Shown here: piece by piece, positions 50,318 to 59,070 of the stretch
Layout: each line of letters starts with the position of its first letter
How positions within the stretch are numbered: position 1 is the stretch's first letter
Assembly: GCA_019973575.1 (NCBI GenBank)
Contig: BPUI01000001.1
Location: 2,244,342-2,308,341, forward strand
Source: Gemmatimonadetes bacterium T265
GTDB taxonomy: Bacteria > Gemmatimonadota > Gemmatimonadetes > Gemmatimonadales > Gemmatimonadaceae
Direction: 5' to 3'
DNA length: 64,000 nucleotides
Translations under genes and position numbers: made by a program
Notes under the pieces: generated by a model
The model's database searches: none
What the model was told of the DNA's origin: nothing
Seen by the model: only the letters and a program-made list of their open reading frames with translations

Positions 50318-51094
50318 TCAGCGGGGCACGGACATCACGCCGTCGAACGTGGCCCGGGCGAACCGGAAGCCGTCCGCGCTCACGTGTACGGCGCCCTGGA
50401 ACGGGCGGTCGATGTCCGCGATCGCGGCGAGCACCAGCGAGATGAGGACGGCCAGCGTCGCGACCTGGAGGGCGTGCAGCCGCAGGCTGCGCGATTCGAA
50501 CGTGCACGACGCCCCGATCGTCGCGATGCCGCCGGCGAGCAGGATGGCCCAGAGGATCGTCGGCAGTCGCGACCGGCTCTGGAGCTGGCGGATGCGTCGG
50601 TGCTCGGTCATGCGCCCGAGCGATTCGAGGCTCTGGGCGAGGCTGATCTGCTCCGTCGGGGAGTGCGCCTCCGTCCGCAGCAGCGTCGTCCACAGCTGCT
50701 GGGTGATGCGGACGCCCGCCGGGCTCAGGCTGTCGTGGGCCATCGCGGGCCACTCCTCCGCGACGGCGATGTTCGCGTAGTCACGACAGTCGGTCTGGAT
50801 CTGCTCCCGCTGCGGCGAGGGTATTCCGTCGGCCACACGGAACAGATTGACGAGGGCGATGGCTTCCTGCGCCGCATTCGTTTCGGCGGCCTGGAAGTTG
50901 GCCCAGACGCCCGAGAGCATGAACGCGGTGATCACGGCGTACGTGGTGCCGACGAGGCTGACGTGCCACGCGACGCCGTCGCTCGGCATGGGCGAGGACC
51001 TCTGCCCGCGGATGCGGTAGACGAGCAGCAGCGTCGCGACGACGAACGCGACGACCGTGACCACCGCCGCGATGCTCTGGGCCGTGCTGAGCAT
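50318..51094 (-). CDS. DUF4239 (bestrophin-like domain) membrane protein
   Basis: A 258-residue protein with two N-terminal and two C-terminal hydrophobic helices around a soluble helical middle. The N-terminal WHVSLVGTTYAVITAFMLSG and the helix NAAQEAIALVNLFRVADG identify the DUF4239 family. Its function is unknown; an ion-channel-like role is only suggested by the domain's name. ATG at 51094 is used. It is divergent from the sigma factor gene. Confidence 0.82.
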   Translation of the reverse strand: MLSTAQSIAAVVTVVAFVVATLLLVYRIRGQRSSPMPSDGVAWHVSLVGTTYAVITAFMLSGVWANFQAAETNAAQEAIALVNLFRVADGIPSPQREQIQTDCRDYANIAVAEEWPAMAHDSLSPAGVRITQQLWTTLLRTEAHSPTEQISLAQSLESLGRMTEHRRIRQLQSRSRLPTILWAILLAGGIATIGASCTFESRSLRLHALQVATLAVLISLVLAAIADIDRPFQGAVHVSADGFRFARATFDGVMSVPR

Positions 51095-51519
51095 GGGCGG
51101 CTACCTCTGCCGCCGGAGCCGGCGTCGGGTCGCGCCACGAAGCCAACGACGCATGCGGGATCTTCGGGTGTGGGGTGGCGGTGCCGGGCGCTCCAGCCGG
51201 CCGTCGTCGGCCCGCTCCGGCGTGCTCCCGGCGCCTGTCAGGCCAGTCGACATCCGGCCAGTCGTCGGCTCACGTACGTTCCCGGTCCGATGCGTTCGCG
51301 GTCAGGGACGTTCCCGGCGGGGATGGCGGGGGCAGCATGAAGCGGTATGGAAACGTACCGCGACACGCGGTCGTCGCGCGCGTACGCCGACGGTGACGGG
51401 GCGACGGGATCCGAGGGTTCTGATGGGACGAGACGTTGGGCCTGGGGCGAGACGCGCCGTATCTTGCCGGCGCCGTCCGGGCCGCGTTCGGCCCACGCGC
51501 GGCCCCCTCCGCGATCCGC
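51095..51519. other. Intergenic region between divergent DUF4239 and sigma-factor genes
   Basis: No convincing gene is seen; open frames here are arginine/proline-rich shadows. It contains a dyad, GCGGTA (51342-51347) and TACCGC (51356-51361) separated by TGGAAACG, in a locally AT-richer stretch. This could be an operator or promoter element for the sigma gene. Confidence 0.5.
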
Positions 51520-52092
51520 GTGACGTTCCCGCCGTCCGACTCCGTCAACGAGCTGCTCGCCGCGTGGCGCCGCGGCGACCGCGCGGCGCTCGACGCCCTC
51601 ATGCCGGCCGTCTACGCCGAGCTGCGCCGCCAGGCCGCGCGCGCGCTCCGCGACCAGCCCGACGGGCACACGCTGCAGCCCACGGCGCTCGTGCACGAGA
51701 CCTATGTCCGCCTCGCCGACCAGCCCGGGGCCGGCGGGGAGAGCCGCGCGCACTTCTTCGCCGTCGCGGCGCTCGTGATGCGCTCGGTCCTCGTCGACCA
51801 CGCGCGGGCGCGTGGGCGCGCGAAGCGGGGCGGGGCGCGCGACCGCGTCACGCTCAGCGCCGCCGGCGGGGTGGCCACCCCGGAGGCCGCCGTCGACGTT
51901 CTGGACCTCGACGAGGCGCTCGACCGGCTCGGCGTCCGCGATCCGCGCAAGGCCCGCGTCGTCGAGCTGCGCTACTTCGTCGGCCTGAGCATCGAGGAGA
52001 CGGCCGCCGTGCTCGGCGCCTCGCCGGCTACGGTCAAACGCGAGTGGACCGCGGCGCGCGCCTGGCTCCGGCGCGAGCTCACGGACGTCTGA
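51520..52092 (+). CDS. ECF-type RNA polymerase sigma factor (TIGR02999-like)
   Basis: A 190-residue sigma factor. Region 2 contains ALMPAVYAELRRQAARAL and HTLQPTALVHETYVRLAD, the hallmark of the TIGR02999 group. Region 4 contains VVELRYFVGLSIEETAAVLG and SPATVKREWTAARAWLRREL. GTG at 51520 gives the normal family length; the frame is open to 51436. No anti-sigma factor is adjacent. In related genomes this group commonly works with Ser/Thr kinases, which is context from memory. Confidence 0.9.
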   Translation: MTFPPSDSVNELLAAWRRGDRAALDALMPAVYAELRRQAARALRDQPDGHTLQPTALVHETYVRLADQPGAGGESRAHFFAVAALVMRSVLVDHARARGRAKRGGARDRVTLSAAGGVATPEAAVDVLDLDEALDRLGVRDPRKARVVELRYFVGLSIEETAAVLGASPATVKREWTAARAWLRRELTDV

Positions 52093-52125
52093 CGGACCGG
52101 GCCCGCGCCGTACCGCGGGCGGCCG

Positions 52126-54147
52126 CTACCGGGGCGCCGCGGCCGGCGCCGCCCCGACCGCGCGCGGCGCGCCTTCCGCCTGCCACACGTTGTTCGACCG
52201 GTCGACGTCGACGAGCCGCCGGTCCGGATCCAGCTCGACCCGCGCGAGCCGCTTCCCGACGAATCGGTACCGCCGCGCGTACCGCGACGTGTTCATCGTC
52301 CACACCTCGGCCGGGTAGTCGACCCCCTGCGTCGACCCGTCGCTGAAGGTGAACCGCGCCCGGATCGGCAGCACGCCGCGCGACCGGTTGCCGTAGAGGA
52401 CCGTGACGTCCGACGTGTCGCCCCGCTGCGCGACCGCGACCGAGTCGACCGCCTGGTCGAACGTGGGGTCGTCGACGAACCACTCGCGCCAGAACCAGTC
52501 GAGGCGCCGGCCGCTGACGTCCTCCATCGTGCGGTAGAAGTCGGCGGGGGTCGGGTGCTTGAACGCCCAGCGCCGGATGTAGGCGCGGAAGGCGTCGTCG
52601 AACGCGGCCGGGCCTAACACCTCCTGCCGCAGCGTCTGGAGCGCGACCGACGGCTTCACGTACGCCACGAGGCCTAACAGCTGCGGGTTGATGCGGTCGG
52701 GCGGTATGTCCACCGGCCGGTCGAGGCCGGCCGCCATCGCGCCCTGCACGTACCCGCGCTCCTCGGCCGCGCGGCGCAGCTGGTCGCCGCGCTCCGGGTA
52801 GCGGCGCGCCTCGCTGAACGTGTTGATGAAGGTGTTGAAGCCCTCGTCCTGCCACATGTGGATGCGCTCGTTAGAGCCGACGATCATCGGGAACCAGTTG
52901 TGCCCGATCTCGTGCGTCACGACGTTGTAGAGGTCGTACTTGTCGCTCCCGCGCGCCTCCATCGCGAGCATCGGGTACTCCATCCCGCTCACCGGGCCTT
53001 CGACCGCCGAGATCTGCGGGTAGGGGTACGGGAACCAGCGCTCCGAGTACTCCTGGATCGACATGCGGCTCTGGTCGGCCGCGTCCTTCCACAGCGAGGC
53101 CGCGCTCGGCCGGTAGTAGGCCTGCGCGAGGATGCCGTGCCACGACGACGCGTCCCACAGGTACTCCGGGCTCGCCGTCCACGCGACGTCGCGCACGTTG
53201 CGCGCGGCGAAGCGCCAGGTGAGCGTGCCCGCCGTGCGCGGGCGCGCGGCGCCGCTCTGCAGCTCCTCGGCCGTCGTGATCGCGACCGGCGTGTCCGACG
53301 TGCGCGCGCGCGCGAGCCGCTGGATCTCGGCCGGCGTCAGCACCTCGCGCGGGTTCTCGAGCGTGCCCGTGCCCGCGACGACGTAGCCGGCCGGCAGCGT
53401 CACGGCGTACGTGAAGTCGCCGTACTCGAGGTAGAACTCGCCCTGGCCGAGGTAGGGCTCGATGTTCCAGCCGCGGACGTCGTCGTAGACGCAGACGCGC
53501 GGGTACCACTGCGCGAGCTCGTAGAGCGACCCCTCGCGCCCCATGCGGTCCGCCCCGTGCTCCGGGATGCGGAAGTGCCACGCGACGTCGAACGTCGTCA
53601 CCGCGCCAGGCGCGAGCGGTTCGGCGAGGTCGACCTTCATCACTGTGCCGTTGACGCGCGTGGCGAGCGCGCGCGGCGCGCCGCGGCCGGTCACCTGCGC
53701 GAAGCGCGTGATCACGTCGCCGCCCTCGAACCCGCGCGCGCCGAAGCGCGACGCCTGCGGGTAGACGTACGCGTTGAGCGAGCTGTCGGTAAACGCGTTC
53801 TGCTCGACCTGCATCCAGACGAAGCGGAGCGTGTCGGGCGAGTGGTTGGTGTAGCGCAGCCGGAGCTCGCCCGTCAGCTGCTTCGCGCCGGTGTCGAGCG
53901 TGGCGCGGATGTCGTAGTCGGCGCGGTTCTGCCAGTAGCGCGCGCCCGGCCCGCCGGAGGCGTCGCGGAAGGCGTTGGGCGGCCCGATCTCGGCGAGCGG
54001 GGCGAAGATCGACGTGTCGCCGACCCCGCGCCGCTGCGCGTCGGTGAGCGGCGCCCGCGCCGGCTGCGCGGCCGCCGGGCGGGCCGCCGTGGCCGCGGCG
54101 AGCAGGACCGCGGAACGCAGCGTTAGAACACGGAGTGGAGCAGGCAT
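52126..54147 (-). CDS. Secreted M1-family zinc aminopeptidase
   Basis: A 673-residue exported metallopeptidase. The signal peptide ends RPAAAQ|P. The zinc site is THEIGHNWF (HExxH near residue 412) with the third ligand Glu in WQDEGFNTF 18 residues on. The substrate-anchoring exopeptidase motif lies in GPVSGMEYPMLAMEA, a GxMEN-like variant. A C-terminal beta domain follows. It would trim peptides in the periplasm or outside. ATG at 54147 is used. It is convergent with the sigma gene and divergent from the phosphoesterase gene. Confidence 0.92.
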   Translation of the reverse strand: MPAPLRVLTLRSAVLLAAATAARPAAAQPARAPLTDAQRRGVGDTSIFAPLAEIGPPNAFRDASGGPGARYWQNRADYDIRATLDTGAKQLTGELRLRYTNHSPDTLRFVWMQVEQNAFTDSSLNAYVYPQASRFGARGFEGGDVITRFAQVTGRGAPRALATRVNGTVMKVDLAEPLAPGAVTTFDVAWHFRIPEHGADRMGREGSLYELAQWYPRVCVYDDVRGWNIEPYLGQGEFYLEYGDFTYAVTLPAGYVVAGTGTLENPREVLTPAEIQRLARARTSDTPVAITTAEELQSGAARPRTAGTLTWRFAARNVRDVAWTASPEYLWDASSWHGILAQAYYRPSAASLWKDAADQSRMSIQEYSERWFPYPYPQISAVEGPVSGMEYPMLAMEARGSDKYDLYNVVTHEIGHNWFPMIVGSNERIHMWQDEGFNTFINTFSEARRYPERGDQLRRAAEERGYVQGAMAAGLDRPVDIPPDRINPQLLGLVAYVKPSVALQTLRQEVLGPAAFDDAFRAYIRRWAFKHPTPADFYRTMEDVSGRRLDWFWREWFVDDPTFDQAVDSVAVAQRGDTSDVTVLYGNRSRGVLPIRARFTFSDGSTQGVDYPAEVWTMNTSRYARRYRFVGKRLARVELDPDRRLVDVDRSNNVWQAEGAPRAVGAAPAAAPR

Positions 54148-54263
54148 CGAATCGGATCGGTGTCGAGGAAGGCGGTGGTCGCACTCGGCGGGCGGGCCGG
54201 CGCGCGCTCGGGTGATACGGGCCGCCCAGTGGCGACGTTCCGGCGTCGTGGCATCTTGCCCCA

Positions 54264-57089
54264 ATGCGAACCTGCCCCTCCGTCGTCCGCGCGCTCGCCG
54301 GACCGTTGTTGGCCCTCGCCGCTGCAGCAAGCGCGCCCGCGCGTCCGGCCCGCGCCCAGCCCGTGCGCCCGCGGGGGCCGGCGGGGCATCCGCGGCCCAA
54401 CACGCCCCCGCGCGCGCGCGACCTCGACGACTTCGACGAGCCCGGCGACATGGACGAGCTGTCGCGCCAGCTCTGGGCGAGCACGCCCGGGCTCCGCGCG
54501 CCGGGTCGGCGCCGGCTGTCGTACGCGGCGGCCGTGCGGTACGCGCGCCGCGCGCAACGTCGCGGGGCCGCCGCGGCCGGCGCGGACGTGCAGGCCGGCG
54601 CGGCGGAGCTGCCGACCGGCTGGGCGATCGCGCCGGCCGGCGCGCAGATCCCGACCGGGCGCCTGCCGTTCGAGGCCGTCGCGTTCGCCGGGCGCGTGGT
54701 GGTCCTCAACACCGGCTACTACCCGGGCGAGGCGCAGCCGCTCACCGTCGTCGACCCGCGCGGCGGGGGGACGCCGGCGCAGGCGGCGCCGTCGGCGCGC
54801 ACGGTCGCGTTCGGCGCGCTGTACCCGGCCGCGCGGGTCGCACTCCGCGAGCGCGGCGGCGACGGCGCGCTCTACGTCAGCGGCGGCGACGACCGCGCCG
54901 TGTGGCGCGTCGACTCGTCGTTCGCCGCGCGGAAGCTGCCCGTCGGCGGGTACGCGGCGGGGCTCGCGCCGCTCGATGCCGCCGCGTTCGGGCCCGGGCG
55001 GCTCGCCGTCGCCTACCTCGTCGCGCCCGACTCGACCGGGCCGGCGGGCGCAGGACGGCTGGCCGTGCTCAACACCGTGTCTGGCCGGGTCGAGCAGGAG
55101 CTCCCCGCCGGGCACTACCCGACGGCGGTCGAGAGCATCGGTAACCGCGTGTACGTGCTCGAGACGGGGCTGCACGCGGTGCGCACGTTCGGGCGCGATA
55201 CGGGCGCGGCGGGGCGGCTTGCGCTCCGCCGCACGCTCGCCGTCGGACGCAACCCGATTGCGACGTGTCGCTGGGGTGAGGGGGCGGGCGCGCGGCTGCT
55301 CGTCGTGAACTCGGGGTCTGACGACCTCTCGATCCTCGACCTCGCCCGCGACTCGGTCGTTGGCCGGCTCTCCGTGCGCTTCCGCGACCCCGGCCCCGAT
55401 ACGGCGCGTACAGCCGGCGCTCCCACGCGCCCACGCCAGGCGGGCAGCGCGCCGACCTCGTGCGCCGTCGCGCACGGCCGCGTGTACGTCACGCTCGCGA
55501 CGGCCAACGCGGTCGCGGTCTTCGACACCGCGCGCGTCGCGGCCGGCCGTCCCGCGCTGCTCGGCTATCTCCCGACCGGCTGGTACCCGACGCGCGTGCT
55601 CGCCGTCGGCGACTCGCTCTGGGTGCTGAGCGCGAAGGGAGTCCGCGCGCGCCGCCCCAACCCGAACGGCCCGCAGCCCGACTCCGCGCGCCGGGGCGGC
55701 CCGGACTACGTGCTCACGCAGCTACAGGGTGCGTTAGGCGTCGTCCCGCGCGCGGCGGCGGAGTCGCGCTTGGGGGAGTGGACGCGGGCGGTGCTCGCGG
55801 GCTCGCCGCTCGCGGCGCCGGCGGCCGGTGCTGCGCTGCCGATCAAACACGTGTTCTACGTCGTGCGCGAGAACCGCAGCTTCGACCAGGTGATGGGCGA
55901 CCTCGGGCGCGGCGACGGCGACTCGACGCTGACGCTCTTCGGGCGCGACGTCACGCCCGCCGCGCACGCGCTCGCCCGTAACTTCGTCACGCTCGACCAC
56001 TTTTTCGCCGATGGCGAGATCTCGGTCCTCGGCCACAGCTACACGACGAGCGGCTACGCGAGCCCGCTCCTCCAGTGGCTCGGCAACACGGCGTACGGCA
56101 ATCGGTTCGCGGGGTACCCGTTCGGGACCGCGCCGGCGGTATTCTCCCCGGCGTACCTGTGGGACGCGCTCGACGCGCGCGGGGTCAACTACCGCGTCTA
56201 CGGCGAGCCGTACTACGCGAGCACGGCGTTCTGGCGTCTCATCACCGCGCGCTACGGCGAGGCGCATCCGCTGGCCCGCGCCTTCGTCGCCCAGAGCGGG
56301 CGCCTCACGACGGCGCGCGACCGCGGCGCGGCCCTCCACGCGGTGCTCGCCCCCGCCGCGGCGCAGGGGCGCACCCCGGCGGGGGCACTCGCCCTCCTCG
56401 GCGACAGCGCGTTCGCGCGCGGGCTCTCGCAGGCGCTCGTCGGCGGCGACGCGCTCGAGCGCGCGCTCGTGGCCGACCCCGCGCTCCGGGGCGAGGTCGC
56501 CGCCTACCTGGCACACTACGCGTTCGCGTACCCGACCTGGGACCTGACGTACTCCGACCTGCGGCGCGTCGCGGACTGGAAGGCGGAGTTCGACGCCGAC
56601 GCCGCGGCGGGGCGCGTCCCGGCGTTCACGTACTTCTGGCTGCCCAACGACCACACGGCCGGCGTCGCGCGCGCGCAGCTCACGCCGCGCCAGCTCGTCG
56701 CGCAGAACGACGCCGCGCTCGCGCGCCTCGTCGAGACGATCGCCGCGAGCCCGGTCTGGCGCGAGAGCCTGATCCTCGTCGAGGAGGACGACGCGCAGAA
56801 CGGCCCCGACCACGTCGACGCGACGCGCACCGTCGCGCTCGCGGTGGGGCCGTTCGTGCGGCGCGGCGCGGTCGTCCGGGACCGCTACGACCAGCTCTCG
56901 ATGCTGCGCACGGCGGAGGTGCTGCTCGGCCTCGACCCGTTAGGCGTCGGCGACGCGCTCGCGGTGCCGATGCTCGGCGCGCTGACGCCGGCGGCGGACG
57001 GGCGGCGGTGGCGGCCGCCGGAGCCGTCGCGGTGGCTGACGAAGGCCGATCGGGGGCGGTACGACGCGCTGGGGGCGGGGGCGCGGTAG
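54264..57089 (+). CDS. Beta-propeller/phosphoesterase (PF04185) fusion, exported
   Basis: A 941-residue protein. The signal peptide ends PARPARAQ|P. Residues about 110-420 form a YVTN-type propeller (AVAFAGRVVVLNTGYYPG, LLVVNSGSDDLSILDL, YLPTGWYPTRVLAVG). From about residue 527 the phospholipase C/acid phosphatase-like domain begins: IKHVFYVVRENRSFDQVMGD, GHSYTTSGYASP, and later FTYFWLPNDHTAG and LILVEEDDAQNGPDHVDA with the metal residues. It probably hydrolyses phosphoesters at the cell surface. The substrate is unknown. Confidence 0.88.
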   Translation: MRTCPSVVRALAGPLLALAAAASAPARPARAQPVRPRGPAGHPRPNTPPRARDLDDFDEPGDMDELSRQLWASTPGLRAPGRRRLSYAAAVRYARRAQRRGAAAAGADVQAGAAELPTGWAIAPAGAQIPTGRLPFEAVAFAGRVVVLNTGYYPGEAQPLTVVDPRGGGTPAQAAPSARTVAFGALYPAARVALRERGGDGALYVSGGDDRAVWRVDSSFAARKLPVGGYAAGLAPLDAAAFGPGRLAVAYLVAPDSTGPAGAGRLAVLNTVSGRVEQELPAGHYPTAVESIGNRVYVLETGLHAVRTFGRDTGAAGRLALRRTLAVGRNPIATCRWGEGAGARLLVVNSGSDDLSILDLARDSVVGRLSVRFRDPGPDTARTAGAPTRPRQAGSAPTSCAVAHGRVYVTLATANAVAVFDTARVAAGRPALLGYLPTGWYPTRVLAVGDSLWVLSAKGVRARRPNPNGPQPDSARRGGPDYVLTQLQGALGVVPRAAAESRLGEWTRAVLAGSPLAAPAAGAALPIKHVFYVVRENRSFDQVMGDLGRGDGDSTLTLFGRDVTPAAHALARNFVTLDHFFADGEISVLGHSYTTSGYASPLLQWLGNTAYGNRFAGYPFGTAPAVFSPAYLWDALDARGVNYRVYGEPYYASTAFWRLITARYGEAHPLARAFVAQSGRLTTARDRGAALHAVLAPAAAQGRTPAGALALLGDSAFARGLSQALVGGDALERALVADPALRGEVAAYLAHYAFAYPTWDLTYSDLRRVADWKAEFDADAAAGRVPAFTYFWLPNDHTAGVARAQLTPRQLVAQNDAALARLVETIAASPVWRESLILVEEDDAQNGPDHVDATRTVALAVGPFVRRGAVVRDRYDQLSMLRTAEVLLGLDPLGVGDALAVPMLGALTPAADGRRWRPPEPSRWLTKADRGRYDALGAGAR

Positions 57090-57109
57090 CGACGGGACGG
57101 GAGTACGGC

Positions 57110-57273
57110 GCTGTCGGGGCCGCGCTGTTGGCCCCCGGCTGTTGGTGCGGCGCAGTTGCGGGGTCGCTTGTTAGTCCGGCGGGAGGAGCCGGCCGTGGGC
57201 AGCGCCGGTCCAACCGCGCCGTTCCAACCGCGTTTCACCCACAGCGCCCGACCAACAGCCGGGTTCCAACAGC
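57110..57273. repeat. Two facing arrays of the 14-bp-period GCTGTTGG repeat
   Basis: Forward units start at 57110, 57124, 57138, 57152 and 57166, the last two degenerate. Inverted units (CCAACAGC or CCAACCGC, one CCCACAGC) start at 57210, 57224, 57238, 57252 and 57266. Every step is exactly 14 bp. The two half-arrays face each other across about 36 bp and could form an imperfect cruciform or long hairpin. The remainder of the 57090-57406 gap holds no gene I can support. Confidence 0.85.
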
Positions 57274-57378
57274 GCCCCACTCCCGGTTCCTCGCTCGGAC
57301 CGCCCGCCGCGCCCCCACGGCGCCGTCCTTGCAGCGCGCCCACCCCGCCGCGCGCCCTTCCGCCCGCGACGCCCTCCC

Positions 57379-57409
57379 CGACCCATTCCCGACCCATTCC
57401 CGACCCATG
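57379..57409 (+). repeat. 11-bp tandem repeat running into a start codon
   Basis: CGACCCATTCC is repeated at 57379 and 57390, and a third partial copy CGACCCATG at 57401 supplies the ATG of the next gene. No Shine-Dalgarno sequence is seen before that ATG. Confidence 0.8.
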
Positions 57410-57802
57410 ATCTCCCTCGCCGACGCCCGCCGCGTCATCGCCGCGGCCGAGCAGAAGGCCGAAGACATCGGCCAGCCCATGAACATCGCCGTCGTCGACG
57501 CCGGCGGCGCGCTCGTCGCCCACGTCCGGATGGACGACGCGTGGATGGGGAGCGTCGACATCTCGATCAAGAAGGCGTGGACGGCGCGCGCGTTCGACAT
57601 CGAGACCAAGGCGCTCGCGAAGCTCGCCCAGCCGGGCGAGGACTTCTTCGGCATCCACGCGAGCAACGACGGCAAGGTGATGATCTTCGCCGGCGGGATC
57701 CCGCTCAAGCAGGGAGGCCGCGTCGTCGGCGCCGTCGGCGTGAGCGGCGGCGCCGGCAAGCAGGACCAGGAAGTCGCCGAAGCGGGCGCGAAGGCGTTCT
57801 GA
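57407..57802 (+). CDS. HbpS/GlcG-like (DUF336) protein
   Basis: A 131-residue protein covering one complete GlcG/HbpS domain: MISLADARRVIAAAEQKAED, MNIAVVDAGGALVAHVRMDD, and VVGAVGVSGG near the end. The family binds haem or small molecules and often sits beside alcohol dehydrogenase genes. Here it precedes the PQQ-propeller and xoxF genes, two bases before the next TTG start, so it is probably part of that unit. There is no signal peptide. Confidence 0.88.
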   Translation: MISLADARRVIAAAEQKAEDIGQPMNIAVVDAGGALVAHVRMDDAWMGSVDISIKKAWTARAFDIETKALAKLAQPGEDFFGIHASNDGKVMIFAGGIPLKQGGRVVGAVGVSGGAGKQDQEVAEAGAKAF

Positions 57803-57804
57803 GG

Positions 57805-58887
57805 TTGTCGCACCGGCTTTCCCGGCCCGCGCGCGCCACGGGGCGCGCCGCTGGCCTCGCCGCCGCCGCGTTGGGCGCGCTCGGCGCCGGCCCGCGCGGC
57901 CGCGCCCTCGCCCCGCCGGGCGAACTCGCCTACGTGACCAACGAGGCCGGGCGCACGCTCTCGGTGATCGACGTCGCGACCGATCAGGTGGTCGCGACGA
58001 TCCCGGTCGGCACGCGGCCGCGCGGCGTGCGCATCGCGCCGGACGGCCGGTTCGTCTACGTCGCGCTCTCCGGGTCGCCGCGCTGTCCGCCGACGATGCC
58101 GGACGCCGAGTGTGCGCGGCTGACGGCCGACCGCTCGCTCGACGGGATCGCGGAGGTGGACGCGGCCACGCGCCGCGTGCGGCGCGTGCTGCCCGGGGGG
58201 ACCGACCCGGAGCAGTTCGCGCTCAGCCCCGACGGCCGCCGGCTCTACGCGGCCAACGAGGACGCCGGCGCGGCGTCGATCGTCGACGTGGCGAGCGGGC
58301 GCGTCGTGACGAGCGTCCCCGTCGGGCGCGAGCCCGAAGGTGTGCGGGTGAGCCCGGACGGGCGCGTCGCGTACGTGACCTCCGAGGCGGGGAACACCGT
58401 CGTCGCCCTCGACGCGCGCACGGGACGCGTGCGCGGGCGCACGACGGTCGACGCGCGGCCGCGCGACCTCGTCGTGACGCCCGACGGGCGCCGCCTCTAC
58501 GTCTCGGCGGAGGTCGGCGGCACCGTGTTACTCGTCGACGCCGGGCGCGATTCGGTGCTCGCACGGATCGCAATGCCCGCGGGCGCCAAGCCGATGGGAC
58601 TCGCGCTCGCGCCGGGCGGTGGTACGCTCTACGTCGCGACCGGGCGCCACGGCACGATCGAGATCGTCGACACCGAAACGCGCGCGGTCGTCGGCTCGGT
58701 GCGGGTCGGGGCGCGCCCGTGGGGGATCGCGCTCGCGGCGGGCGGGCGCAAGTTGTACGTCGCGAACGGGTCGTCGAACGACGTCTCGGTGGTCGACACC
58801 GGGGCGCGGCGTGTGGTCGCGACGATCCCGGTCGGCGCCCTGCCGTGGGGCGTCGCGGTCGGACCGGCGGTCGGGGCGGCGCGGTGA
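57805..58887 (+). CDS. PQQ-dependent catabolism-associated beta-propeller protein (TIGR03866-like)
   Basis: About 360 residues. After a signal-like leader, seven YVTN-type blades follow. The stretch LAYVTNEAGRTLSVIDVATD, then IPVGTRPRGVRIAPDGR, DPEQFALSPDGRRLYAANED and the final ARPWGIALAAGGRKLYVANG match the propeller family found with methanol dehydrogenase genes. It is thought to act in the periplasm, its exact role unknown. The best start is TTG at 57805, since no ATG or GTG lies upstream of the signal region. It directly precedes xoxF. Confidence 0.87.
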   Translation: MSHRLSRPARATGRAAGLAAAALGALGAGPRGRALAPPGELAYVTNEAGRTLSVIDVATDQVVATIPVGTRPRGVRIAPDGRFVYVALSGSPRCPPTMPDAECARLTADRSLDGIAEVDAATRRVRRVLPGGTDPEQFALSPDGRRLYAANEDAGAASIVDVASGRVVTSVPVGREPEGVRVSPDGRVAYVTSEAGNTVVALDARTGRVRGRTTVDARPRDLVVTPDGRRLYVSAEVGGTVLLVDAGRDSVLARIAMPAGAKPMGLALAPGGGTLYVATGRHGTIEIVDTETRAVVGSVRVGARPWGIALAAGGRKLYVANGSSNDVSVVDTGARRVVATIPVGALPWGVAVGPAVGAAR

Positions 58888-59070
58888 TGCGCGCGGGACG
58901 CGGGCGTCCGTCTTAACATCGTCTTAGCAGTTGCCGCGTAGCGCAGCGGATTCGCGCGCGGCCACGTAGTAAGTCGCGTACGAAACGGTACATTCGCGTG
59001 TCGGGCGGGGTCACGCACGTGCGCCCCCGCCGCGATCGAGGTCACTCCTGAGGGCATGGAGGCCAGACGC

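Noticed and set aside
57110-57273. CRISPR array
   Set aside because: A 14-bp period with an 8-bp core is far too short for repeat plus spacer, the array inverts halfway, and no cas gene is present.
58888-59070. Lanthanide-responsive regulatory site before xoxF
   Set aside because: The gap is AT-richer than its surroundings and probably holds a promoter, but I see no dyad or known lanthanide-switch element.
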